DNA from: CAVWDI01 sp963793095 | GTDB lineage: Bacteria > Chloroflexota > Anaerolineae > Anaerolineales > UBA4823 | Assembly (NCBI GenBank): GCA_963793095.1 | Contig: CAWBYY010000009.1 | Location: 87,550-151,549, forward strand | DNA length: 64,000 nt | Direction: 5' to 3' | In this document: positions 19,106-27,579 of the stretch, in pieces | Numbering within the stretch: the stretch's first letter is position 1 | How the letters are laid out: each line of letters begins with the position of its first letter | Program-made: the position numbers and the translations under genes | Notes under the pieces: generated by a model | Told to the model about the DNA's origin: nothing | Seen by the model: only the letters and a program-made list of their open reading frames with translations | Database searches by the model: none

Positions 19106-20369
19106 TTACAAATAACGAAACCATACATACAGGGATGCGAAAAGTATGGATACGAATGTTACTACCAGGCTGTAACGCAAAAACTGACTGAAGCTCAAAG
19201 GATGGCCACTTTTTTCTGCAAGGTTAGCCACCACAACATTGGCTGCTGCCCCCACCATTGTGGCATTGCCGCCCAAACATGCACCCAATGCCAGCGACCA
19301 CCAGAGCGGTTCCGCGGGAATTACCGTTCCCAGATTCTCAACTACAGGGATCATGGTCGCAGTGTAGGGGATATTATCCACAATTCCAGAAGCAACAGCA
19401 GAAAACCACAGCAGCAGCATGGATGTCAGAACCAAATTTCCTTCAGTCAAGCTTAATATGAAGTGAGCAACAGATTCTATGATACCCACTTCCACCAGGG
19501 CTTCCACGAGGATGAACAAACCAATAAAGAAAAACAGAGTCGCCCATTCAATGTCACGCAGCACATGATTTGGATCAACTCGGCCCCACAAAACCAAAAT
19601 TATTGCGCCTGTCATAGCAATTGTGGCAGGCTCAAGTTTAAGCGCTCCATGGATAAAAAAACCAATAATTACAAACCCCATCACAATAATAGATTTGCGC
19701 ATTAAAAGTAATATCCGTAATCAATTCTGAGGCATCCAGGGCTTCAATATTCAACTGATAATCACTCTCGGTCTTAAGGTCGTTTTTAAAAAGCAGCCAC
19801 GACATTCCTGCCAGTGCAATAAGATTTATTATGGATATTGGAGCCATATTTGCAGCGAATGTTATAAAATCGATATTGGCAGCGCTGCCAATAAGTATAT
19901 TGGGGGGATCGCCAACCAGGGTTGCAGCCCCCCCAATATTGGCTGCCAGGATTTCGACAATGAGAAACGGTATCGGGCTCATCCTGAGACTGGCGGCCAC
20001 AAATATAGTTACAGGAACAACCAAAACCACAATTGTGACATTGTCCAGTAAGGCAGATGAAACCGCAGTGACAAGCACAAGAATTAACATAATCCTGAAA
20101 GGATCGCCTTTTCCAACCCGAACGCTCTGGACAGCGATCCATTGAAAAATACCGGTCTCACGCAAAACATTTGCGATAATCATCATTCCGACCAGCAAAA
20201 AGATGACATTCCAATCGATTATGGTGAAAGCATGTTCCTGTGAAAGAATCCCAAAAATTATTACCGCCATCCCACCTAACAGGGCTGAAACTGTCCGGGG
20301 AACCCGTTCTGTGACAATCAACACATATGTAAAAATAAATATTACTGCTGCGAGCAAAGTTGTGTTCAT
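19106..20369 (-). CDS. ArsB/NhaD/CitM-type ion transporter (SLC13-like permease), one frameshift
   Basis: About 420 aa of membrane protein in the ion-transporter superfamily. Two inverted halves each carry the family signature: NVIFLLVGMMIIANVLRETG with LLDNVTIVVL and GGAATLVGDPPNILIGSAA in the first half, and ATLFFFIGLFILVEALVEVG with SGIVDNIPYTATMIPV and GGNATMVGAAANVVVA in the second. ATG 20369 overlaps the upstream CBS gene as ATGA. A one-base shift near 19697, in a T/A run, separates the halves. The likely role is Na+/H+, arsenite or anion transport in the cytoplasmic membrane; the ion cannot be read. It is the last gene of an AT-rich three-gene operon. Confidence 0.82.
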
Positions 20370-21250
20370 CGTTCCTCATCACTTCCGGTGCTTTGCTCAT
20401 CCTGTGATAAAGAGAGCGCTAAAAGCTCAATCAGGTTGATATATCCCACTACATGGTATTGTCCATCTACTACTGGCAGACCTGTAAGACGGTGCTCGTG
20501 CATACGCTTGAATGCAACTTTTAATGTTTCGCCTTGCTTGACCCATACTGGATCAATCATGGCATCAGAAACGGTTCTCATCTTACTCAAGCGAGCGTAT
20601 TCCACTGCCTTCTCGAGGTCATGGATTTCACTCAGAAATTCCTCCGGCATAATGTGGAAAAAAATATCATCAGCCAGATCGCGTAAACGTAACAGCCCCA
20701 CCAGGCGCCCATCATCAGCTGCTACACATACTACATTCACATCAGGGTGAGCAAGAAGTGCCAGGGCAGTTTCGTCCAGTGGTGTGTCCGGACTCACAAT
20801 CGTAGGTTCAAGATTCATTACTGCAACGGCTTCCTCTACTGACCTATTACGCAGCTTTTTCCAATTTGGAATTACAGCCGGTGGTGAAATTTCCTCTGGT
20901 GTTTTGGGTTTCACTTTTTGTAAGCCCAAGACCTGGATGGTAGGCAGCACAAGCAGCAAACCGCTTCCGGGTCGATCAAATCCCCCGACAACACGCTCTG
21001 CCTCAGCAACAGCCTGGTTTAGCAATTCAATATTATCAATCGCAGAAAAAAGAGTGCGGCGCTGTACTTCTTTGGACTCAAAAATGGCATTTAGACTCCC
21101 CAATCCCACTTTGCTTAGCCAGCTTTCCATTCTAAATGCACCAACACTCTCCATAATTGTTACACCCGGTACACCTATCGACTTCCATGTCCGTAATAAT
21201 TGGGGCATGCAGGAGAGATCATCCAAGATTACGATTAATAGTTGTGTCAT
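20366..21250 (-). CDS. PII-like N-domain plus CBS-pair protein
   Basis: 294 aa. The first 110 residues (TQLLIVILDDLSCMPQLLRTW ... RVVGGFDRPGSGLLLVLP) resemble a PII-like signalling domain. Residues about 145-285 form a CBS pair (TIVSPDTPLDETALALL ... RLVGLLRLRDL; SDAMIDPVWVKQGETL ... VVGYINLIELL), which usually binds adenine nucleotides. Its stop overlaps the permease start (ATGA), and it begins 29 bases after the universal-stress gene. A nucleotide-sensing regulator of the permease is a reasonable inference. Base composition is AT-richer than the flanking genes. Confidence 0.75.
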   Translation of the reverse strand: MTQLLIVILDDLSCMPQLLRTWKSIGVPGVTIMESVGAFRMESWLSKVGLGSLNAIFESKEVQRRTLFSAIDNIELLNQAVAEAERVVGGFDRPGSGLLLVLPTIQVLGLQKVKPKTPEEISPPAVIPNWKKLRNRSVEEAVAVMNLEPTIVSPDTPLDETALALLAHPDVNVVCVAADDGRLVGLLRLRDLADDIFFHIMPEEFLSEIHDLEKAVEYARLSKMRTVSDAMIDPVWVKQGETLKVAFKRMHEHRLTGLPVVDGQYHVVGYINLIELLALSLSQDEQSTGSDEER

Positions 21251-21279
21251 AATTTCCTTTTGCTATCCAGAATATTTGT

Positions 21280-22386
21280 TTAACTATCTAACATCACCGG
21301 CGAAATAAATCCATCAGGTTTGATGGTCAGAACGGAACAATCAACCTTGCGTAAAATCCTTTCAGCAGTATTGCCGATTAGAAATCCCGCTAACCCAGTT
21401 CGGCAAACTGTACCCATGACAATGAGTTCAATCCCCATGGTTTTCGCCAGATCAGGGATCAATTTGTCCGCATCCCCGCGTAATAAATAGACCTTATATT
21501 TAATATCCTGTAAATTGTAGCCCTCAAGAAGTGCATTCAGGCTTCTTCGGCGTTCGTTTCTAAGATCTTCAATCCATTGATCATATGTGGTTTTTGAGAC
21601 TTTCACCCGTCCGCTTTGAACATATTTTTCCAAATAGTGCTTCCAGGCGTGAAGGATAATTAGCTCACTTTGATCCCGTAAAGCCAGAGAAGTGGCAAGA
21701 TCCAAAATTTTGATGTTAAGATTGCTGCGTTCCGGATCATTTTGGATTGGATCCACCGCTGCCATGATGTGACTGTAATGTTCTGGTTGCATCGGGTTCA
21801 TTACCCATACCGGGCATGGACATTTCCGCATCAAATGCATTGAAGTACTGCCGAATAACATTTCTTTCAATCCAGTTTTACCTTCACCTGTCATCATCAC
21901 AAGGTCATATCCATTCCTTAATACCTCCCGGATAATCTGGTCATCTGGTGTCCCATACATTACTTTTCTATTCACTGCAATCCCCTCCTGGCGAAGCTCG
22001 ACCACAATTTGATCCAGATAATCATTCTCTGCCTCAAGAATCTGCTCCAGAAATTCCACCGGAGATTCCCATTCATTCGGCATCTCCTTATTAATTAAGG
22101 TAGATTCTAATGAATTGATTTCGGAAGACGGAATTTCTATCTGCTGCGGGAAACCCGCTGCACCGAAATCATTAGACAGTTCTTCAATTATGTTTATATC
22201 CGAACCGGGGATTTGAGCCTGATCCCGAATATCTGCTCCAGGCAGACTGTCGGGTAAGTTCTCAATTACCATCGTGATCGTCAGACTGGCATTGTTTCGT
22301 TGACCGAGGGTCACCGCTCTATTTAGTAGTGAACTATTACTTGTCTCAGGATCGATCACCACAAGGATTTTTTTAAATCTATGCAT
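21280..22386 (-). CDS. Tandem universal stress protein (two UspA domains)
   Basis: 368 aa with two UspA domains. The first runs from KKILVVIDPETSNS to a nucleotide-loop motif (MMTGEGKTGLKEMLFGSTS). The second runs from SHIMAAVDPI to VMGTVCRTGLAGFLIGNTA. Both loops fit the G-2x-G-9x-G(S/N) ATP-binding pattern, so ATP-binding type UspA is likely. About 60 extra residues in domain 1 (Glu/Ser-rich) form an insert. It is the first gene of the operon with the PII/CBS protein and the permease, which together resemble a regulated ion-transport unit. AAGGAGGC precedes the ATG at 22386. Confidence 0.85.
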   Translation of the reverse strand: MHRFKKILVVIDPETSNSSLLNRAVTLGQRNNASLTITMVIENLPDSLPGADIRDQAQIPGSDINIIEELSNDFGAAGFPQQIEIPSSEINSLESTLINKEMPNEWESPVEFLEQILEAENDYLDQIVVELRQEGIAVNRKVMYGTPDDQIIREVLRNGYDLVMMTGEGKTGLKEMLFGSTSMHLMRKCPCPVWVMNPMQPEHYSHIMAAVDPIQNDPERSNLNIKILDLATSLALRDQSELIILHAWKHYLEKYVQSGRVKVSKTTYDQWIEDLRNERRRSLNALLEGYNLQDIKYKVYLLRGDADKLIPDLAKTMGIELIVMGTVCRTGLAGFLIGNTAERILRKVDCSVLTIKPDGFISPVMLDS

Positions 22387-22568
22387 ACCTCAAGCCTCCT
22401 TACAATATAACATTTTTTTTAATTACAAAACCATAATCAAAGTTGTGTCAAGAATTGTGTGTAAATTCGCTTTTTAACGTTCAGGGTTCAATCCCTGCAT
22501 ATATGTTCAGTCTAATATAGACTCATTGCCATAACATCTAAATTGGCTAATGTGGTGCTGCAATCAGG

Positions 22569-22737
22569 CTAATCTACTGGAACCTGCATTTCTGGATTCC
22601 AATCACCGCTGAGCCATTCTTCGGATTGTTCCATCACTATGGCTGGATAAAAAGTAACCGGCTCGCCCGGTTTGGATATTTTCTGAATTCTAACCCAAAA
22701 AATTTCTCGCTGATCGGTCAAATCTTCCGGGTTGACA
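22569..22737 (-). other. Possible orphan coding remnant
   Basis: The region 22387-22912 has no clear gene. On the minus strand, 22737 to 22569 gives about 55 codons of protein-like composition (NPEDLTDQREIFWVRIQKIS, then WLSGDWNPEMQVPVD and a stop). It lacks a good start, and an upstream in-frame stop limits it. It could be the 3' end of a gene broken by a shift near 22740. No family is recognised. Confidence 0.3.
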
Positions 22738-22912
22738 CAATTTTAAGATAACTTTCCTGCAGAGCAAACAAAAGTCCCTTCTCGGATCCAGTCTGAACCC
22801 GCCTGAAATAACTTTCTTCGCCTCACTCGCCCCGGTCCTGTCGGTCCACAATCGGGCTGGGATCGTTGCAGTAAAATTTATGAGGAGAGAATAAAATCCT
22901 TGCCCATCCTCA

Positions 22913-23878
22913 CTATGGCTGACCGGAGAGGTCCTGCTCTGCCAGCCCGGTTTTAACAAACAGCCAGGGCATAAACCAGCCCCCGCCGAACCCGACCAGG
23001 GCGTACCTGGCAAAGCGCCAGACCGCCTCCATCTTCACTCCCATCAATTCGTCAAATGTGCCGAATAAGAGGCTCAAGCCGGTATATGCCGCCACCACAA
23101 TCACCAGCCCGACCGCTGCCCGCAGGACCCGCCGCCCGCTGGTTCCGCCCACCGAGAACCGGACCGTCTGCCCCTCCAGGATATATCCCACCCCCAGCCC
23201 GAGGGCGGCGCCCATCGGGTCGGCAGTCACCCTGCCCGGGTGGAGCAGCCAGATAACCAGCGGCACCAGGACCGCCAGGGCGTAGCGCAAAGCAAGCGTT
23301 TGTTTCGCCAGCCAGCCGCGCACTGTTGGCTCCAGCGCGAGCCACAACGCCAGGTAAACCAGCCCGATCAGCATGCCGCCGATCACATCCTGGGGGAAAT
23401 GCACGCCGAGGTACATCCTCGAGAATCCGATCAGGACGATCAGTACCAGCGCCAGGAGCCTGAACCAGGTCTTCCTGATGTGATACCCCAGGTATCCCCA
23501 CACAACCAGGGCGCCCTGGGTGTGACCGCTCAAGAACGAGGGCGTGATTTCATGCCGGATCGGAGACAAACGTCTCGTTTATGCCGGCTTTATTCAGGAT
23601 GCCCTCAAGGTTCCGGGTGCATCTGGCCTGGGGATCATAAAATAATCCTTGATCCAGGCGTTCAGGACTGATGTATAAAGGTAAGCGAACGCCAGCCCCT
23701 GCCCGACGGTTTTGTCCACACACCAGTATACCAGCGAGAAAATGACCACATAGCCGAGGGTGCTGCCGAAATCGGTGATAAATGGAAACAGGGCGTCCAG
23801 TACACAATTGCGGGTTGCTTCAATATTCAGCAGCACCTGGTAACCCCAAGGTATGAGGTCCCAGAGAAATTCTTCCAT
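22913..23878 (-). CDS. PAP2-family membrane phosphatase, frameshifted
   Basis: A membrane protein of the phosphatidic acid phosphatase type 2 family, active on lipid phosphates or pyrophosphates at the membrane. ATG 23878 follows AGGAGG. The N-terminal piece (23594-23878) has membrane helices and motif 1 (KDYFMIPRP). After one or two shifts at 23570-23600 comes motif 2 (PSFLSGHTQ) and motif 3 (SRMYLGVHFPQDVIGG), with the catalytic His in each of SGH and GVH. About five more helices follow to 22913. All catalytic motifs are intact, so the gene would be functional if the shift is an error. No neighbour points to a specific lipid. Confidence 0.78.
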
Positions 23879-23967
23879 TTATATCCTCCTAGTACACGGC
23901 GCCTCAATGCAAGCAGCTGCTGCCGCTTTTCAACCTTAAAGAATAATCCTGCCAATCTCCCTTTAGA

Positions 23968-24669
23968 CTAAATGATCCCGACATCGCTGAACTCCGGACA
24001 ACCGCCCCAGTAGATGCACCATCCTGCGATCAAAAATAGCGCGATCAGGCAGCTTATGAAAAAGAAGGAAATTAAAGGCTCCTTTTTCAATCTGTCCCTG
24101 CCGTAAATTAGGGGCACCATTACGAGAACAAATGTAAAAAAGATACCAATTGGAGCGGTCCTGCCTTCAATCATAATCAGAAATAGTGTGATTCCGTGGA
24201 TGATCCCGGCAGGGATGACCCACACCCACGAAACCCGATCTTCATCCGGCTTTTGCCTCCATTCAACGTATACAAGCAGCGCGGCCAGTCCGAAAATCCC
24301 CAGATGCCAGAGGTGGCGGCTCAATAACTCATCATAAAACCCTGTCAGACTGTAAGCATCCCCGTGGGTGATTTCGTTGAGCAGGCGTCCAATCGAGTTA
24401 GCCGAAAGGTGCATTCCCTGCCCTTCCGCCCATATCCCCGCCAGCAGGACAAACACCAGGCTTTCGACAAGCCTCACCCTTTCGCCCGACGCGTACCAGA
24501 AAAGCAGCCAGTAAATGGGCAGCAGGACCAGCGGCGTCAGGATATCCAGCATATCGCCCTGGCTCACTAATGGGTTAAATTTGCAGTTATTCCACAGGAA
24601 GGCTGGCAGAATCAGAAACAATAAAAATAATATTGAGAACAAAAGGATATATTTCGATAATCTGTCCAT
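23968..24669 (-). CDS. Multi-pass membrane protein, function unknown
   Basis: About 233 aa from ATG 24669 (a TTG 42 bases upstream is possible; neither has a strong RBS). Seven or so hydrophobic helices are seen, with a polar loop GMHLSANSIGRLLNEITHG near the middle and ELLSRHLWHLG after it. Several His residues in these loops (MHLS, THGD, RHLWH) could bind metal or catalyse a hydrolytic step, as in CREST-like membrane hydrolases, but the match is only suggestive. The protein ends with a short outside segment. No family is recognised with confidence. Confidence 0.6.
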   Translation of the reverse strand: MDRLSKYILLFSILFLLFLILPAFLWNNCKFNPLVSQGDMLDILTPLVLLPIYWLLFWYASGERVRLVESLVFVLLAGIWAEGQGMHLSANSIGRLLNEITHGDAYSLTGFYDELLSRHLWHLGIFGLAALLVYVEWRQKPDEDRVSWVWVIPAGIIHGITLFLIMIEGRTAPIGIFFTFVLVMVPLIYGRDRLKKEPLISFFFISCLIALFLIAGWCIYWGGCPEFSDVGII

Positions 24670-24972
24670 AAACCGCCGCTTATTTTTTACTTGAGACTGT
24701 GAATTTAACAAAAATTTTGATTCATTATGGGGTTAATTTTACAACCTTTTTTCCCGGAAAGTTGACCACCAGCAATAATCCCACCGCAAACACCGCCGTC
24801 CCGGCAAGCATTGCCTGGAAGCTGAACAGGCCAGTTGAGATGAGATTCTTGTTTTCCAGCCACTTAAACAAACTTTCAGGGGGTCGCTTAATTTTGTTTT
24901 ACCAATCCGGTTAATACAGAATTGCACTATCTGTATCGAATTTGATAAATTGAATTATACTGGTGTAAATTA

Positions 24973-25557
24973 ATGAACGAACTGCTTTTAATGCTTTCCG
25001 GCGGAGACCTGCGTTCCGACGGGCCCTCTGACCTGGTCGCCGAGATTGTGCTCGCCAACCCGGGTTTGCTGCCGGATTTGATGGAAGGCCCCCGGGCCCC
25101 GGATGAGGTCATCCGCGGACGCTCAGCCGACTGCCTGGAAAAAATATCCCGCACCAGACCGGAGCTGTTCCGGACTTATGTCGACCAGCTTCTCAGTGCG
25201 GCACGCGGTGAGTACCTGCCAATGGCGCGCTGGCACTACGCCATGATTTTCGGCAACCTGGCTGTTTTCGAAGACCTGGCTGGAAACCTGGTCGCAGCCC
25301 TTAATGAACTGCTCGCCGACGAGAGCGCCTTCGTAAAAAGCTGGGCGATTTCAAGCCTCTCTATTTACGCCCGTTTATTCCCGCTTTACAACCCGGATAT
25401 CACCGCCAGCATCCAGGTTTACCGGGACGATGAAAGCGCCGCGATCCGCTCCCGGGTCCGAAACGCAGTCGAATGCCTGCTGAACCCGGCCAGACCTCTG
25501 CCGGAAGGCTGGGTGAAGAGCGCCGTGCTTTTAGAAATGTACCCCCAGTTAACCTGA
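24973..25557 (+). CDS. HEAT-repeat-like helical protein
   Basis: A 194-aa soluble protein made of repeated amphipathic helix pairs (LVAEIVLANPGLLPDLMEG, DCLEKISRTRPELFRTYVDQ, ALNELLADESAFVKSWAISS, IRSRVRNAVECLL) like HEAT/ARM repeats. Such proteins are scaffolds. No catalytic motif, signal peptide or metal site is seen. No clear RBS precedes the ATG at 24973. It stands alone between convergent and divergent genes, so no partner can be named. Confidence 0.6.
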   Translation: MNELLLMLSGGDLRSDGPSDLVAEIVLANPGLLPDLMEGPRAPDEVIRGRSADCLEKISRTRPELFRTYVDQLLSAARGEYLPMARWHYAMIFGNLAVFEDLAGNLVAALNELLADESAFVKSWAISSLSIYARLFPLYNPDITASIQVYRDDESAAIRSRVRNAVECLLNPARPLPEGWVKSAVLLEMYPQLT

Positions 25558-25664
25558 AACGATCCGGGTTTTGAGCCAGAAGGATAACCGCACCGGCAGT
25601 GAAGACCCAAATCAATAACAGCAAATTACATTCAGCCTGATGAATAGCGTTAACGAACCCCCCA

Positions 25665-26180
25665 ATGCGAGACTTTGATCCGGTCCTGGACGAACTGGAC
25701 CGCAAGGGCATCCCCTACCGGTTGTTCCAGCACCCCGGTCCGCTGCGCTCGCTGGAGCAGGCTGCCGAAGAGCGCGGCCAGGATCCCGGGCAGGTCGTGC
25801 GCAGCATTCTCTTCCGCTGTTCCGGCGGGAGTTATGTGATGGTGCTGGTCTCCGGTCCCGGGCAGATCTCCTGGCCGGCTTTAAGGCGCTACCTGGGCGT
25901 ATCCCGGATCAGCATGGCAAGCCCGGAAGAGGTGCTCGAACAAACCGGGTACCCCACCGGCGCAGTCTGCCCGTTCGGCCTGCCCCGGCCCCTGCGGGTT
26001 ATCTCCGAGGCGTCCCTTTTCGACCTGGATGAAGTTTCGCTCGGCTCGGGGATCCGCGCCCGGGCTTTGATCATAAAAACAGCCGACCTGCGCCGCGCCC
26101 TGGGGGGGGTTGAAACGGGGGAGTTCCTGGACAATTCCCCGGAAGCGGCGGCAGGGGTCGCGCACCCCCCTGAAAGCTGA
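25665..26180 (+). CDS. YbaK/ProX-type aminoacyl-tRNA deacylase
   Basis: A 171-aa YbaK/EbsC-domain protein. The family hydrolyses mischarged tRNA (Cys- or Ala-tRNA-Pro and relatives). Family features in order: the start FDPVLDELDRKGIPYRLFQHPG, RSLEQAAEERGQDPGQVVRSIL with the usual IVKSL/VRSIL strand, VMVLVSGPGQISW, a substrate-loop TGYPTGAVCPFG (family GYxxGxxxPxG), and LGSGIRARAL near the end. A conserved Lys that often follows the VRSIL strand is Arg or Cys here, so the activity is not certain. Confidence 0.78.
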   Translation: MRDFDPVLDELDRKGIPYRLFQHPGPLRSLEQAAEERGQDPGQVVRSILFRCSGGSYVMVLVSGPGQISWPALRRYLGVSRISMASPEEVLEQTGYPTGAVCPFGLPRPLRVISEASLFDLDEVSLGSGIRARALIIKTADLRRALGGVETGEFLDNSPEAAAGVAHPPES

Positions 26181-26192
26181 ACCCATCCCACT

Positions 26193-26345
26193 TTACCTGG
26201 CGCTGTTGATTACCAGCGCCGCAATCACCCCGGGGACCCAGCCCACCAGCGTAAGCAGGGTGGTGATCAGGATCGAGCCGCAGCCCTTATCGAGCACAGC
26301 CAGGGGCGGGAAGATTACACATACCAGAACACGCAGGCAGCTCAT
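26193..26345 (-). CDS. Pmp3/YqaE family small membrane protein
   Basis: A 50-aa protein on the minus strand: ATG at 26345, GGGAG seven bases upstream, stop at 26193. Two membrane helices (about 4-18 and 24-46) with the Pmp3/YqaE pattern: FPPLAVLDKGCG followed by LITTLLTLVGWVPGVIAAL. Family members are proteolipid-like membrane proteins induced by salt, cold or low pH and may affect membrane potential. Its 3' end faces the deacylase gene. Confidence 0.82.
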   Translation of the reverse strand: MSCLRVLVCVIFPPLAVLDKGCGSILITTLLTLVGWVPGVIAALVINSAR

Positions 26346-26509
26346 TTATTTCTCCCTTCTATTTTAATATTCCGGCCTAACAGCTAATATTCAGACGCCG
26401 GACGGATGGGCACTCCCCATCTGCGTTTAAATCTACCAGACCAGCAGCGCCCCTTCCACAGATTATCTACGCCGGGATGACAGAAAGGTTGCATCTCTCC
26501 CGGTACATC

Positions 26510-26538
26510 TTGACAAGAACATTTGTTCTATTTATAAT
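26510..26538 (+). promoter_or_regulatory. Consensus sigma-70 promoter of the LuxR-type gene
   Basis: TTGACA at 26510-26515 and TATAAT at 26533-26538 with an ideal 17-base spacer. The start codon at 26578 is 40 bases after the -10. Confidence 0.75.
26516..26529. promoter_or_regulatory. LexA/DinR-like operator inside the LuxR promoter spacer
   Basis: AGAAC-N4-GTTCT lies exactly between the -35 and -10 elements. The GAAC-N4-GTTC core is the SOS box recognised by Gram-positive-type LexA, and this position would block RNA polymerase. Confidence 0.5.
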
Positions 26539-26577
26539 GAAGAGCGCAGCCAAACCCGGCTGGCAGGGACGGCAGGC

Positions 26578-26980
26578 ATGTTATTCTGGCAGCAGTTGAT
26601 CGACAATCTGGGTCTTACCCCCACCCGCAAAGGCTCCTTCGCCCTGGACGGCGAGCTGGTCGAGCACGTGCGCGCCCTGGCCGAGCTTGAGCAGCGCCCG
26701 CCGGACGAACTGGCAGCCGACCTGATCATCTCGGGGCTGGCGCAACGCGACATGACCCGGGAAAACTGGCGCCGCTGGCATTCGCTCTCGCCGCGCGAGC
26801 AGCAGGTGGGCGCCCTGGTCTGCCTGGGCTACACCAACCGCCAGATCGCGGCCCGCCTGGTGATCTCGGCCGAGACCGTCAAGTCGCACATCCGCAGCAT
26901 CCTCTACAAGTTCAACCTGCACAGCAAGCGCGAACTGGGGCTTGCTGCTGGGAGACTGGGATTTCAGCGCCTGGGATTGA
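26578..26980 (+). CDS. LuxR-type HTH transcriptional regulator, one probable frameshift at the C-terminus
   Basis: About 133 aa. The N-terminal half (VEHVRALAELEQRPPDELAADLIISGL) is a short helical domain, followed by a LuxR/GerE HTH (SPREQQVGALVCLGYTNRQIAARLVISAETVKSHIRSILYKF). After KRELGL the frame as written continues to 27114 through non-protein-like sequence. Shifting one base near 26940, in a G run, gives LLGDWDFSAWD and a stop at 26980, an ending I recognise from other Chloroflexi LuxR-type proteins, so I place the end at 26980. It has no receiver or sensor domain. The promoter holds a LexA-like box, so damage-regulated expression is possible. Confidence 0.75.
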
Positions 26981-26994
26981 CCCCCACTGTGGCT

Positions 26995-27237
26995 TTATGG
27001 GTTTGTTTCCACCCCCAGGTGCGACAGCAGGATATCCAGCGGCCAGTGGCGGTGTTCGCTGAAGGCGGACCTGGCGTCAGTCAGGGCGCGCTGTTTCTCC
27101 TCTCTGTGCCGTGAGAACCGGCCCGGAGGGGGTATCCCGTCCAGCCGTTCAGATATGCCCGCCACAGTGCCGTCGCTATCCCGGATGGCATCCTGGACGT
27201 ACTGGTTGAGATATTGCTGGTAGAGCTGCTTATCCAT
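26995..27237 (-). CDS. Hypothetical small protein
   Basis: An 80-aa frame convergent with the LuxR gene, MDKQLYQQYLNQYVQDAIRD at the start and DILLSHLG near the end. It is soluble and helical, with no recognised family. The only purine-rich site (GGGAG) is 14-16 bases from the ATG. It could be a chance frame. Confidence 0.35.
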   Translation of the reverse strand: MDKQLYQQYLNQYVQDAIRDSDGTVAGISERLDGIPPPGRFSRHREEKQRALTDARSAFSEHRHWPLDILLSHLGVETNP

Positions 27238-27339
27238 TTTTGTTTGTTCGTTCTCCCGGGATCTTGAGCAGTAATTCTAACATCCAAAAGGTTAATGTGG
27301 AGATACGGGCTGCAAGATTCCGTTTGAAACTTCCTGATC

Positions 27340-27368
27340 TTGACCGGATGCAAAAGCGGTGATATGCT
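27340..27368 (+). promoter_or_regulatory. argG: Weak candidate promoter for argG
   Basis: TTGACC at 27340 and TATGCT at 27363 with a 17-base spacer, giving a leader of about 205 bases. This is a single weak match. Confidence 0.3.
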
Positions 27369-27508
27369 TGTCGCCATGAAAACAACCGCTGGCTTTTCGA
27401 GCGCGCCGCCCCCGTCCCAGCACCAACCAGAGCCTTCCGGCAGGAGAGGTGCCTCGGGCGCGGTGCATTGCCCGGCTGTAGCGGATATATACCCTTACCC
27501 AAGCTACC

Positions 27509-27542
27509 AAACCACCCTCCTGGCAGGCGGGTGGTTTTTTTT
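27509..27542 (+). terminator. Intrinsic terminator hairpin in the argG leader
   Basis: AAACCACCC (27509-27517) pairs perfectly with GGGTGGTTT (27529-27537), with a small inner stem in the loop, and ends in a run of eight T. It lies 38 bases before the argG ATG at 27580, where it would stop transcription unless an alternative structure forms. Confidence 0.72.
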
Positions 27543-27579
27543 ATGTTGGATATTTTATATAAAATTCATGGAGGTTATT

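Noticed and set aside
22480..22500. tRNA-like T-loop (GGGTTCAATCCC)
   Set aside because: No matching acceptor, D or anticodon arms are found around it.
22690..23013. 107-codon minus-strand frame
   Set aside because: Composition is not protein-like and it overlaps the PAP2 gene end; only the short stretch at 22569-22737 in another frame looks possibly coding.
27370..27540. T-box riboswitch before argG
   Set aside because: The T-box consensus (AGGGTGGNACCGCG) is absent; only a plain terminator hairpin is supported.
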